Below are positions 20,005 through 30,530 of a stretch of DNA of 64,000 nucleotides, one piece after another; within the stretch, counting starts at the first letter, position 1, and each line of letters opens with the position of its first letter. A model generated the notes under the pieces. It was not told the origin of the DNA and did no database searches. It saw only the letters and a program-made list of their open reading frames with translations. Position numbers and translations under genes: made by a program. The stretch comes from Martensiomyces pterosporus (taxonomy: Eukaryota; Kickxellomycota; Kickxellomycetes; Kickxellales; Kickxellaceae), in contig MU603978.1 of NCBI GenBank assembly GCA_025201845.1, positions 51,450-115,449 on the forward strand, read 5' to 3'.

Positions 20005-21325
20005 TTAGGCAGCGCGGTTGGCAGCAGCACGCCTGGATGTCTGGGCCTGGAAACCGGTCTTGATAGGAGCAACGGTACGGGTAGATCCGCAGGACTCGCA
20101 CTGGATAAAGTACAGACGGTTCTCCTTTGTGAGCACCGTCTCACCAGACTTGCACGTCTTACATGTGACGTATTCGACGATATACCGGCGAAGCACGTTC
20201 TCGATCTGCTTCTGCTGGAACCGGCCCTTGATCACCAGGCGGCCGCTGCCGTCGATGGATCCAGAGGTACCCAGCTCGGCAAACAGGAACTGGATAACGT
20301 GCTCTGGGGGACGATGCATCCGCTTGCAGATATCGTTGAGGTTGGCAAACACGCTGCGCTTGTTGCCGTCGCGCACAACCTGGGGAGGCACAATGGTGTA
20401 CTTGCGCTTCTCTCCGGCAAGGTCGGGGTTGTTGTCGCGGAGAACCTTGTAGAAGCGCGCCAGCAGCTACATTTCTCAGACGAATGAGAGGAGACCAGTC
20501 CAAGTGTGAGATTAGCGAACACCACGTTCAAAATGGCTGTGCAGAAAGAAGAAGCAGCCGATTTCTATGTCCACATCCTGCATACATAGCAGCACCAGGG
20601 GATGTGACTGAGAAGAGCATGCGCGCGTGAGCTGGTGCGCCTCTCTCTCTCTCTGCGCCATATTCACCGTAGAGCTTGCTCCACACATGCAGCGATATGA
20701 GACACGACACACAAAAGGCATCCACAGTCAGCCATTTCATACTACATACCTCCTCATAGGTATAGTCGCGGTCAGTGCCGATCCAGGGCTCGCCAGCCTT
20801 GTCAACCGAGGCGCCGTCATCGTTGGCACCATCGTCGCCGAGCTCAGCCTCGAAAGCAGCAAGGTTCTTCTTGGACTTCTTCTTCTTCTTCTTCATCGAA
20901 GAGAGGTCAAACATATCCGCATCGCCTGCGGCGTCGTCGGCTGCCTCATCGTCCTATACCGCAGAGTGTTAAAATGGCACATGCAGCTTCATGCTTGTCA
21001 GTGTTAAGGTGCATCTCTCACTGGGGAATACACAGCGCGAGGCCAGTTGCTTTGCTTTGCACAGCACTGTCATACTTACGTCAAACGAGACCGACTTGGA
21101 CTTGGACTTCTTCTTCTTCTTGAGCTCAGCAAAGGCATCCTCTCCCTCCTCAGCAGCAGGAGCGTCTGCCTCGGCCTCCTCGTCGAGGTCGTCAAAGGCA
21201 ATCTTCTTGGACTTCTTCTTCTTCTTCTTCATTGCCGAGAGATCAAAAGTGTCCTCATCGTTGGTGGGTGCCTGGTCGTCGAGCTTGGTGTTCTCGAGCT
21301 TTTGCGAGAGTTCGGTGTCGCTCAT
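20005..21325 (-). CDS. SUI3: Translation initiation factor eIF2 subunit beta
   Basis: eIF2 beta is part of the GTPase complex that delivers initiator Met-tRNA to the 40S subunit. Three exons, all phase 0: 21325-21080, 20953-20750 and 20466-20005, giving 303 residues. The N-terminal half has three lysine blocks ([19 protein letters not shown] and [10 protein letters not shown]), the K-boxes that bind eIF5 and eIF2B epsilon, each set in acidic sequence. The C-terminal half has [45 protein letters not shown] and the zinc-binding CKTC...CESC pair (17 residues between), then IKTGFQA. Introns of 126 and 283 bp have GTAAGT and GTATGT donors. It is divergent from UBA1. Confidence 0.96.
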
Positions 21326-21823
21326 TGTATGTTACTTATTTTTCTATACCCGTGGATGTGATAAACAGGGAATTGAAGGCGAAAAGTTTGAAATCTCGGG
21401 GCCACAGAAATTCGAGCTTCTTTTTCTCTGCGGCCCTGCCAAAACGGCCACGCCCCGCGCCGAAGGGCACAGAAGGGGAGGGCGCGCACCGGCTCGCCAA
21501 CATTTTCGGTTCGGCCAACCGAATGGCCCCGTGTCCCCAGTGATGGATCTGGGCTGATTAACCTGCAATACCACCCGTGACGTCGCTGCCGCCATGAGCT
21601 GGCCTGACAAATAGCCTGACCACGCATCGGGCTGAGGGCCGCTGTGCTTGCTGGCGCTCAGCTCTCGCTCCCTCAGCCCGCACGCCTCCTGCGCATTCCT
21701 TCTTCATTCAACCGCTTCTCTTATTATTAAACTACACCCACCTCTTTTTTTTGTCAAGCATTATAAGCAAGCACCACTCTCTTCTTCCGTTCTAAATTCC
21801 TGCCCGCCGACTCTGACTGGAAA
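21326..21823. promoter_or_regulatory. divergent promoter between eIF2 beta and UBA1
   Basis: 498 bp between two housekeeping genes transcribed away from each other. A CATTATAAGC element near 21759 lies ~65 bp before the UBA1 ATG and may be its TATA-like core; the preceding stretch is pyrimidine-rich. Confidence 0.5.
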
Positions 21824-24800
21824 ATGAGCGACAACAAGATGGAAATCGACGAGGGCCTCTACTCGCGCCAGCTGTAAGTTAAACAAGCATGATACTTCAA
21901 GAGCGCTTTGGTTTGCACATGAACTGAGCAAATCTAGCATACGCCGCAGTTGCGCGTGCACTCTACTTACCTCTGCCGGCGCCTTTTCTCTCATTCTGCC
22001 GCACTAGGTACGTGCTCGGCGTTGACGCGATGAAAAAGATGAGCGCGTCAAACGTGCTTGTTGTTGGTCTCAAGGGCCTTGGATGCGAGATTGCAAAGAA
22101 TATTATCCTGGCTGGCGTCAAGAGCGTCACCCTCTACGATCCCGAGAAAGTCGAGGTGAGCGATCTGTCGTCACAGTTCTTCCTTCGCGAGGAGGACGTC
22201 GGCAAGCCCCGTGCTGAGGTGTCCGCCCCCCGCCTTGCCGAGCTGAACCAGTACGTCCCTGTGTCTGTTTACGACAAGGAGCTCAAGCCCGAGGACATTG
22301 GCGCGTTCAAGTGCGTTGTCGTAACGGAGATGCCCCTCCAGAAGCAGCTCGCGTTCAGCGAGTTTGCCCACAACAACGGTGTCTGCTTCATCTCGACTGA
22401 GGTTAGAGGTCTGTTTGGATACGCTTTTAACGACTTTGGCGACAGCTTTAAGGTTGAGGACCCTACTGGTGAGGAGCCGCTCTCAGGCATGGTCGCAAGC
22501 ATCGAGCAGACTGCCGAGGGCGTTGTCACTTGCCTCGACGAGACACGCCATGGGCTTGAGGACGGCCAGTTTGTCACGTTCAGCGAAATCCAGGGAATGG
22601 CTGAGCTCAACGGCTGTGAGCCTCGCCCAGTCAAGGTTCTTGGCCCATACACCTTTAGCATCGGCGACACCAGCTCTCTGAGCGAATACCAGCGCGGCGG
22701 TCTTTTCCAGCAGGTCAAGACCCCAGTCACCCTCAGCTTTGCTTCGCTCAAGGACGCGCTGGAGAGCCCCGAGTACCTCATTTCGGACTACGCCAAATTT
22801 GAGACCCCTGCCCAGCTCCACGTCGGCTTCCAGGCCCTGCACGCATTCAGCGCTGCTAACGACGGCCGCAAGCCCCGGCCTGGCAACGACGAGGATGCTG
22901 CCGAGGTGGTCCGCCTTGCCAACGAGATCAACGACAGATGGTCTCAAAAGACCGAGCTCAACGAGGAGCTGCTGAAAAAGCTCTCGTACCAGGCACAGGG
23001 CGACCTGTCCCCTATGGTCGCCGTGTTTGGCGGTCTTGTTGCGCAGGAGGTCCTGAAGGCGTGCACCGGAAAGTTCACTCCAATCAAGAACTTTATGTAC
23101 TTTGATGCGCTCGAGTGCCTGCCTATCGGCTTTAAGCCATCAGCCGAGGATCTTGCTCCTATCGGCTCGCGCTACGATGGGCAGATTGCGGTGTTTGGAC
23201 GCAAGTTCCAGGAGAAGATCGCAAACTACCGCGAATTCCTTGTCGGATCCGGCGCTATTGGCTGCGAGATGCTGAAGAACTGGGCCATGATGGGGCTTGC
23301 CTCGGGGCCCAACGGTGTCATCCACATCACCGACATGGACACCATCGAGAAGAGCAACCTCAACCGCCAGTTCTTGTTCCGCCCCAGCGATGTCGGCAAG
23401 CTCAAGTCCGAGACTGCTGCCAAGGCTGTCGTCAAGATGAATCCTGACATTGCGGGCAAGATCGCCACCCACCAGGACCGCGTTGGCACAGAGACGGAGT
23501 CCATCTACAACGACTCTTTCTTTGACGGACTCGATGGCGTCACCAATGCACTCGACAACGTCGAGGCCCGCCAGTACATGGACCGCCGCTGCGTGTTCTA
23601 CCGCAAGCCGCTGCTCGAGTCTGGAACTCTAGGCACTAAGGGCAACACCCAGGTCGTCGTTCCGTTCTTGACCGAGTCGTACTCGGCCAGCCGCGACCCC
23701 CCGGAGAAGTCCATCCCCATGTGCACGCTCAAGAACTTCCCCAACGCCATTGAGCACACGATCCAGTGGTCTCGCGACCTGTTTGCTGGTCTCTTTACGC
23801 AGCCAGCCGAGAACGTCAACGCCTTCCTCTCGACGCCCGACTACATCGAGTCGTCGCTGGCACAGAGCAACGAGGCCAGCCAGGTCGAGACGCTGACCAC
23901 CATCCGCGACTACTTGGTTGCTGACAAGCCCCTTACCTTTGACGACTGCATTGCCTGGGCACGCAGGCGCTTCGAGGAGCTTTACAACAACACCATCCAG
24001 CAGCTGCTGTTCAACTTCCCGAAGGACTCGGTTACCAACTCTGGCCAGCTGTTCTGGTCTCCGCCCAAGCGCGCACCCACTGCCATCGCCTTTGACCCTA
24101 CCGACTCCACCCACGTCGACTTCATCGAGGCCGCTGCCAACTTGCACGCATTCAACTACGGCCTGAAGGGCAGCCGCGACCGCGACCACATCAAGCGTGC
24201 TGCTGCGGCCATTGATATCCCTCCGTTCACGCCAAAGTCGGGCGTGAAGATCCAGGTCAACGACAGCGACAACGCTGAGGAGTCGGGCAGCAACGACGTG
24301 AGCCGCCTGGACGAGCTGGCCGCGTCCCTTCCTGACCCCTCGAGCTTTGCTGGCGTTCGCCTCAGCCCCGCAGACTTTGAGAAGGACGACGACACCAACT
24401 TCCATATCGATTTTATCACTGCTGCCTCGAACCTGCGTGCAGCCAACTATGGCATTTCGCCTGCGGACAGATTCCGCACCAAGCAGATTGCTGGAAAGAT
24501 CATCCCTGCCATTGCGACCACCACCTCCCTGGTCACTGGCCTCGTGTGCCTTGAGCTGTACAAGCTGATTGGCGATGGCGAGGGCGAGAGCAGGCGCAAG
24601 ATTGAGGACTACAAGAACGGCTTTGTCAACCTTGCTTTGCCGTTCTTTGGGTTCTCGGAGCCCATTGCGCCCGAGAGGCGCAAGTACAACGATGTTGAGT
24701 TCAGCGACTGGGATACCTTTGAGTTTGACCGCGATATCACGCTCCAGGAGCTCATTGACTTCTTTGAGAGCGAGCACAAGCTTGAAGTCAACATGCTTAG

Positions 24801-25008
24801 CTCGGGCGTCAGCATGCTGTACTCGCCCTTCCTGAACCGCAAGAAGGCCGAGGAGCGCAAGGCAATGAAGCTCTCGGCTATCGTGGAGTCTATTACGAAG
24901 AAGGAGATCCCGGCCCATGTCAAGTGGATCGTCCTTGTTGTGTGCTGCAACGATGCTGACGACGAGGACGTTGACGTCCCTGAGGTCCGGGTCAAGATCC
25001 GCGACTAA
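21824..25008 (+). CDS. UBA1: Ubiquitin-activating enzyme E1
   Basis: Uba1 adenylates ubiquitin and passes it via a thioester to E2 enzymes. Exon 1 (21824-21873) encodes MSDNKMEIDEGLYSRQ plus two bases; a 134-bp GTAAGT...TAG intron is followed by exon 2 (22008-25008), giving 1,016 residues. The first half-domain starts YSRQLYVLGVDAMKKM with VGLKGLGCEIAKNI. The active adenylation domain has VGSGAIGCEMLKNWA, DMDTIEKSNLNRQFLFR and LDNVEARQYMDRRC. The catalytic cysteine is Cys589 in PMCTLKNFP. The second catalytic half-domain and a C-terminal ubiquitin-fold domain (DWDTFEFDRDITLQELIDFF) complete the expected order. Length and motifs match yeast Uba1 (Cys600). Confidence 0.97.
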
Positions 25009-25135
25009 CCCGCGACTAAATCCGCTTTTAGCGTTTGTCTCATTTTTAGGTTGCCTTTTTTTGCATTTCTATGTTGAGAATACTACTGCTGCTACCCAGA
25101 CAAGCCCCGGGCGGATTGACATAGGTGGGCAAAGG

Positions 25136-26221
25136 TCAAAGCGGAATGATCCCTCGTGTGTTCTGGGAGAACACCGAGTCCCGGTTGATGGTAATGTTCA
25201 GGAAGTTCCTGGTTGGCGCATGCCCGTTGCCTGACTCATCCACCGTGGATGTGGGGGCCTTGAGGTTGCCCATGGCGTCCAGGGTGTAGGACTCGTCTGA
25301 ACCTTCGAATCCATAGAGCTCCTTGTGTGCGTTGAGCAGTCTAGCCTCCTCGGCAACCAGCCCATCCTCTTCCATGTCTGCCAGGAAGTTCATTAGTGTC
25401 CATTTGCGGCTGAACATATGACCAAAGACCGGCGGAAGGATGATAAGCCAGTAGTACAGATTGGTAATGAGCGTGTTTACAAGCGCCAAGATGATGCGGT
25501 CGCGCGGATACGCTGCGTTATCAACGAAGAGAATGACTCCGTTGATGACAAACGGGATGGTGAAGATGAGCAGGAGCCACAGCGCCATGCGGAACTCGTT
25601 GAACGCCTTTGCTATTCTCCTCATGCGGAAGTACAGGAGCCACGAAAAGACAAACTGCACCGCCAGGTACGCGACCGTCCAGTAGCTGTAAGCGTTGTTG
25701 AAGTCGCAGGCAGGCACGTCATTGTCGACGATCGGGAACGTGCTAAACCGCGGCGGGATTATGCATATGACGACGCTCGTCACCAGGGCCGGGGACCAGA
25801 GCGCAAAGAGCGGCCAGAAGCGCTTGAGGAACTTGCGCAGCGTGAAATGGGTGTAGCTGAATGTCTGGCGGGTGACAAAGACGCGGTAGTAGAGGATTAG
25901 GCGCATGTTGTAGAGCGAGACTGCGAGGCCCAGCCCAAACGTCATCATTATCCAGCCGCTCCACAGCCGGCAGTGGGAGAGCGCACCCTCGTACCCCATC
26001 ATGCCATCGGTTATGTTATACGCGATGTTGTACAGTGTGATGCTTAGACCGATGCCCGAGGTGAGCCATACATGCTTGGCTTTGATGGGAAGAAAGCTGC
26101 GGTAGTAGAGAGAGTACAGAATGACTGGGATGTTGAGCAGGTTCGCTGCTAGTGTGAAGTAGAATACGGGCTTTTCGGCGGGAATCGCTGGCACATAGAC
26201 CCTTTCTGGCGCAGACGGCAT
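25136..26221 (-). CDS. Seven-transmembrane GPCR-like protein
   Basis: A single-exon, 361-residue protein with seven hydrophobic segments at about 19-40, 50-70, 86-112, 135-155, 179-200, 212-233 and 243-270, then a ~90-residue hydrophilic tail. Cys84, at the start of TM3, and Cys172, in the loop before TM5, are placed like the disulfide pair of class A receptors, which would put the N-terminus outside. Cytosolic loops are basic (RKFLKRFW; RMRRIAKAF). I cannot assign it to the pheromone, Git3, mPR or class C families, and no RGS domain is attached. The ligand is unknown; the tail has an acidic MEEDGLVAEEA helix. A membrane sensor is the best reading. Confidence 0.65.
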   Translation of the reverse strand: MPSAPERVYVPAIPAEKPVFYFTLAANLLNIPVILYSLYYRSFLPIKAKHVWLTSGIGLSITLYNIAYNITDGMMGYEGALSHCRLWSGWIMMTFGLGLAVSLYNMRLILYYRVFVTRQTFSYTHFTLRKFLKRFWPLFALWSPALVTSVVICIIPPRFSTFPIVDNDVPACDFNNAYSYWTVAYLAVQFVFSWLLYFRMRRIAKAFNEFRMALWLLLIFTIPFVINGVILFVDNAAYPRDRIILALVNTLITNLYYWLIILPPVFGHMFSRKWTLMNFLADMEEDGLVAEEARLLNAHKELYGFEGSDESYTLDAMGNLKAPTSTVDESGNGHAPTRNFLNITINRDSVFSQNTRGIIPL

Positions 26222-27183
26222 TTCCGCGTCTCTGGGATATGCTGCTTTGTATAATTTAAAGGAGCGGCTGGAATAGAAATAGAATTGAGGCTATGAACAA
26301 TGTGCAGCAGAGACAGGGGAAGAGCAGAAAAGGAGTCAGGATATGGACGCCAGAGCTTATTGCAAGCACAAGATGCACCAGGGATGGCTGTCGCTGGCTG
26401 GCATTGAGCAAAGCAGGCCCGACAAAAACCTCGGTGTGGAGGAGACTGCATCGCGATTAAACGGCCCTTGTTTCGAGCCATTGCTCTCTCCCTCCACCCT
26501 GTGCTCAATGTGTGGGCAATTTCCCTTATTTTTAGAACTCTCAAGCAAAGCTGCCCTGGCAATTGCGAGTATGTCGGTGAATCTTTGCCTTGCTCTGGCT
26601 GTGGCCATCCTGCTTTTAGCAGGGTTCTGCCGCAAGTGCATATGGCAGATGATCCCCTCACAGGCTCTTCTCCAAAAGCAGGGAAGAAGGCTCTGCTCGT
26701 TTTCGTGGAGGCGGAGCAGCAGTGTGCTTGGCAGTCTAAATGGGTGGGAAACGCGGCCCATTGGGTTTGGCTGGTGCTGGGCCACAAATGTCGTAGGTGT
26801 ACGGATACGCCAGCGATGGCACCTTAGCAACAGATGCGCATTGATGTGCGGATACATGCCGAAGCGGTGCAGGCCATGCACGCATTATGCCTCCAGAGCA
26901 CAAGCCATCGCAAATAAGGTCAAAAGAGAGCAAGGTGGTGGCATGTCGCTGATTTGCGCTCATCCCGGGGCTGATTAAACACTGCAGCTTGGCTGGGCGA
27001 GACCAGCGGGCAAAATAGCTGATTTTGACCATAAAAGCCAATTGCTTGGCCCAGCGGATTATTCTTGCCTTTGCCCACCTGTGTGATGATGCGTCACGCA
27101 GCAGCCTTCTACACGCCCCATCTCCCCTTTCTTGCCCTCTTGCCAGCCCGCTTCCTTTATACTGTTTCCTCCCTGTCCCTGCC
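26222..27183. other. divergent intergenic region, 7TM gene and Nudix gene
   Basis: 962 bp with no recognisable gene. A CRE-like TGCGTCAC lies near 27088. The last 100 bp before the Nudix ATG is pyrimidine-rich and contains TTTATACTG near 27157. Short open frames overlap each other and are not convincing. Confidence 0.45.
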
Positions 27184-28434
27184 ATGTCCCGTGTATATGA
27201 CATCCCACACGTCGACTATGTCTCACAGCTGTCGCGCCACCTAGTGTCGGTTCCGCACGCCAAGGTAGGCGGCGGGAAACGAGCCGGCGTTGCCGTGGTG
27301 ATTCGCCTCGTGCTGCCTCCAGACAGCCAATACCCGGCATTCGACACGCTGAACTACGGCCAAGACAGATCGCCGGCATCGCTCATTCAGGCTGTAAGCG
27401 CATTCCTCGCCAGCCCCTCATTCAGAGGTGCTCGTGCCCAGATCCTGTTCATGCAGCGGGCACGGTACCCAGGCGACCCATGGTCGGGGCATATCGGGTT
27501 CCCTGGCGGCAAACACGAGGACGAGGATGAGAACAGCAAAGCCACAGCGGAAAGGGAAGCCAGAGAAGAGCTAGCGCTGGATCTGGCCAATGAGGACCAA
27601 TTCATCCACCTGGGCGAGCTGGACAACTTGGGCGCCTACTCCTTTTTGAACTCGCGGCCCCTGCTTGTTCTCAGCGCCCACGTCTACTTGCAAGTGTGCG
27701 AGGCTACGCCAAAGATGGAGCTCTCGGACGAAGCGGATTCCATACACTGGATAGACTTTGACCAGGTGCTGCGGGCCATCGCGCAACCATGCAAACCATT
27801 CTCTCCGGAGTACCATGCGATTCCGGCTGATTTCGCGTCCCGCCTGTTCCCCTCGTATAGGCGCACGCAGCCCCTGTGGTATCGCGTCTTTCGCTCCATA
27901 TTCGGTTCCTGTTACTACACGGTGTTGCCGCTCAGGTATACGAAGGAACACTCGCAGTTCCGCAAAACCCAGACACCGATCCCCGCAAATGACTCCAGCA
28001 CCGAGGATGCTGGATCAAAGTACGGCGACATCCAGTTCTCGTCAGACTCGGAGTTGTATCTCTGGGGACTGTCGCTGTGCATCTTGAGCAACTTGGTTGA
28101 TCTGAGTCTCCCCGTAGAGCCTCGGCTGCTCAACAGCTCCTATGTATCGGTGGCCAGCCCATGGCCTCAGATGGACCGGTACTTGTGGGCAGATGTGAAC
28201 TTTATCATCAACACCGTCCATAGAGTGGTGTGGAGTCCCTATAGACGCAAGCCATGGTACATCAAGGTACAGAGCGGACCCAGTGGCCGCGCTGTTGGCA
28301 ACAACACTGACTTCTTCATACTGTACTTCCGTGTATACAAGACAGCCCTCCTGTTCTCGTGTCTGTGGAAATCCTCGCTGGCATACATATTGGGCAGGAG
28401 CTGCATCCGAGCCATTGCACGGATCATGGGTTGA
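27184..28434 (+). CDS. Nudix hydrolase, CoA diphosphatase (NUDT7/8-like) family
   Basis: A 416-residue single-exon protein. Residues ~34-230 form a Nudix domain. The segment SGHIGFPGGK (101-110) and the box ending TAEREAREELAL (Arg124, Glu125, Glu128, Glu129 binding metal) have the spacing of the NUDT7/NUDT8 CoA-diphosphatase subfamily rather than that of MutT. Such enzymes hydrolyse CoA and acyl-CoA to 3',5'-ADP and phosphopantetheine. The domain is interrupted by a long insertion (~225-290), and a YLWGLSLCILSNLVDL segment typical of fungal members follows. The ~125-residue C-terminal extension ends in a hydrophobic, basic helix region (FFILYFRVYKTALLF...) that could bind membrane. No PTS1 peroxisomal signal is present (ends RIMG). 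Substrate is inferred from family only. Confidence 0.8.
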   Translation: MSRVYDIPHVDYVSQLSRHLVSVPHAKVGGGKRAGVAVVIRLVLPPDSQYPAFDTLNYGQDRSPASLIQAVSAFLASPSFRGARAQILFMQRARYPGDPWSGHIGFPGGKHEDEDENSKATAEREAREELALDLANEDQFIHLGELDNLGAYSFLNSRPLLVLSAHVYLQVCEATPKMELSDEADSIHWIDFDQVLRAIAQPCKPFSPEYHAIPADFASRLFPSYRRTQPLWYRVFRSIFGSCYYTVLPLRYTKEHSQFRKTQTPIPANDSSTEDAGSKYGDIQFSSDSELYLWGLSLCILSNLVDLSLPVEPRLLNSSYVSVASPWPQMDRYLWADVNFIINTVHRVVWSPYRRKPWYIKVQSGPSGRAVGNNTDFFILYFRVYKTALLFSCLWKSSLAYILGRSCIRAIARIMG

Positions 28435-28584
28435 AGGAGAAAGAAGCCGCCTCTTGTTCTTTTACAAAAAGACTCAACAACGACCTTTAAACAGATGCCA
28501 AAGGGAAAAAATGTACCAGTGAAGCTGAAAGAGAGGGAAGGAGAGAGAGGAAGAGAGAGATGCCTCTGTTTCCTGATTCTTGTC

Positions 28585-30198
28585 TTAGAAGCCATCGTCC
28601 ATATCATCGGTGCTGATGAAGCCCAGTCCGAATATGGCCACGTTAGCAACCAGCTGGAGTGTAAAGCCAGGGTACAGGCCGCGCAATCCGTAGTGTCCCA
28701 CATTGCTGACCAGCCGCGACCTTTCGTCATCGCCGTTCAACGACGCCTTGGCTGCTGCTGCACGGCGCTTCTTCAGCTGCCTCAAAGACTCTCCTTCCTC
28801 CGCAAAGATTCTCCACGCACAGTTAGCCATACCCGTATAGGGCACGGTAGACAGCGGCACACAGGTGCGGAACTCTCTAAATGTCTCCGTCTGCTTGCCC
28901 TTGCCGCTATCTCTCTTCGATGCCGACAGCTGCGACGATCCCGAGGAGGTGCGCACAGTGTACCTAGTCTGCGCCTGCAAGCGTGCACGCACAGTATCCA
29001 CCGGGAGCATGACTGCAACCGATATGGTCTTCCAAATAAGGCCACCGAGGGCAAACGTCGTGGGCTGGTCATACGGATCAATGCCAGCCACGCGGTCCAG
29101 TGCAAACGAGCCCAGGTTCCTGAACACCGGGTCCAGGGTATGCTTAATCAGGGTGGGGATCAAATGGAACGGGCTCAAGTACAGGGCCGCCAATCCTCCC
29201 TCCTCCCTGGCCACGGCCTTCAGTGCATGCAGGGTGCCATTGTATTTCCGGTGAATCGGCGAAGCCGACTGGATCATCAGCCTGGTGCGCACCAGCTCAA
29301 GCGGCGACAGGAGCCACCCAACAACCACATTGGATCCAATAAGCGTCAGCACGCTGGGTGCCGACGAGTCAACATACGTGGATATCGGCGCGCTGTCATA
29401 CAGGCCCAGCATCTCATTCAGCAGACCCTCCAGCGTGGGCTGCAACAGCAAGTGGAGCATGTCATACGCCCATTGCGAAAACGCGCCCTTAAACAGGCTC
29501 AAGAATCCCTCTGTGGGATGGGCAACAAGCCTCCTCAGCACGGTAAACTTGGCCTCCGGCAATGCATCCAGCTGGTATCCGGGCTTGACATCGCCCACGT
29601 CCTTCTCCTGTGTGCCCACAATGTACCCGCGATGATCCACGCGGGCCCTCGCAGCAGCCCGGTACTGCGCACTGCTTCCATTCTGCCTAGCGCGCAAGTA
29701 ATCGTAATATGCAGGGTCGTCTGGATCCGGCGCCTCATCGTCATCGCCAAACTCCTCAGCTCTCTCCTCCCCAGTCTTTTCTCCTTGGGCCGCCATCATG
29801 TGCTTGGCAGCCAGGGGCAGATACTGCACCTGCAGGAGCGTCTGCGATATGCTAAAGGGGCAGGCAGCCAAGGTGGCCAGGTACCTGTACCCGGCGAACT
29901 TGACCAGCTCAGTTGCCGCCTGCGCAGTGTCGACGTGCTCGGTGTAGAGGTCGAGGTCAGCCGAATCCAGATTCTCTAAGCGCACGCCATTGACATCAGA
30001 GGAGAGCCCCGAGAGCGCCAAGGGGTTGCCGGCGAATTGGCTATCAGCTGTGGCATTGCGAAGTCCCTCGAGCGGATTCCTGAGCTCATCGTAGATTCCG
30101 CCGCTCGAGGCACCCGATTTGCTGCCAAAGGAATCGGCGTAGGGGCGGTATGGATTGCCCTGGCCCTGTGCTCCGTTGCTATCAGCAAAGTCCGACAT
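28585..30198 (-). CDS. UGO1: Ugo1/SLC25A46-like mitochondrial carrier-family protein
   Basis: Ugo1 is a modified carrier of the mitochondrial outer membrane that links Fzo1 and Mgm1 in fusion. The 537-residue single-exon product has a ~100-residue polar N-terminus, then degenerate carrier repeats. The best carrier signature, SPLELVRTRLMIQ (PxE-x-[K/R]), is near the middle, followed by GLAALYLSPFHLIP, and a second, LPVDTVRARLQAQ, lies toward the C-terminus with GLRGLYPGFTLQLV. An acidic loop (FGDDDEAPDPDDP) and a basic Ser-rich loop are inserted between repeats. The long N-terminus and poorly conserved first repeat match Ugo1 better than true metabolite carriers. Orthology is inferred from architecture; another outer-membrane carrier relative is possible. 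Confidence 0.7.
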   Translation of the reverse strand: MSDFADSNGAQGQGNPYRPYADSFGSKSGASSGGIYDELRNPLEGLRNATADSQFAGNPLALSGLSSDVNGVRLENLDSADLDLYTEHVDTAQAATELVKFAGYRYLATLAACPFSISQTLLQVQYLPLAAKHMMAAQGEKTGEERAEEFGDDDEAPDPDDPAYYDYLRARQNGSSAQYRAAARARVDHRGYIVGTQEKDVGDVKPGYQLDALPEAKFTVLRRLVAHPTEGFLSLFKGAFSQWAYDMLHLLLQPTLEGLLNEMLGLYDSAPISTYVDSSAPSVLTLIGSNVVVGWLLSPLELVRTRLMIQSASPIHRKYNGTLHALKAVAREEGGLAALYLSPFHLIPTLIKHTLDPVFRNLGSFALDRVAGIDPYDQPTTFALGGLIWKTISVAVMLPVDTVRARLQAQTRYTVRTSSGSSQLSASKRDSGKGKQTETFREFRTCVPLSTVPYTGMANCAWRIFAEEGESLRQLKKRRAAAAKASLNGDDERSRLVSNVGHYGLRGLYPGFTLQLVANVAIFGLGFISTDDMDDGF

Positions 30199-30530
30199 GA
30201 GCTTGGCTTGCTAGTGCAAAATGTAGAAATGAACAAGCAAAATGTAAATAAGGGCACGCAATACGGGAAGAGTAAGGAAAAGGAGAGGGACCAGATAGTG
30301 CGTGCTTTCCACCAGTTTTGTACAGGACGAGGGCGGAGGCGGAAATTGTGAGGCTGTGTTTATGCTCAGAAATGCCACAAGCCCCATACAGACGCCTCGT
30401 GTGGTCACAAAGCCATTTGTAGAAGCTGCAGTTGAACGAAAGAGAAATACAATGAATAGAAAAGGAGACTACAGGTAGAACAGACAGGACTACGGTACGG
30501 GCATCCAAGATCACACTTCGAGCCCGGGGC
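30199..30530. other. spacer between SYP1 stop and UGO1 start
   Basis: 332 bp between two minus-strand genes. It must hold the SYP1 3' end and the UGO1 promoter; no clear core promoter or gene was seen. Confidence 0.4.

Noticed and set aside
20467..21079. Possible intronic snoRNA in the eIF2 beta introns
   Set aside because: No RTGATGA C box paired with a CTGA D box and terminal stem was found in either intron.
28495..29979. 494-codon plus-strand open frame opposite UGO1
   Set aside because: Antisense shadow of the carrier gene; no recognisable domain and a low-complexity Gln/Arg composition.
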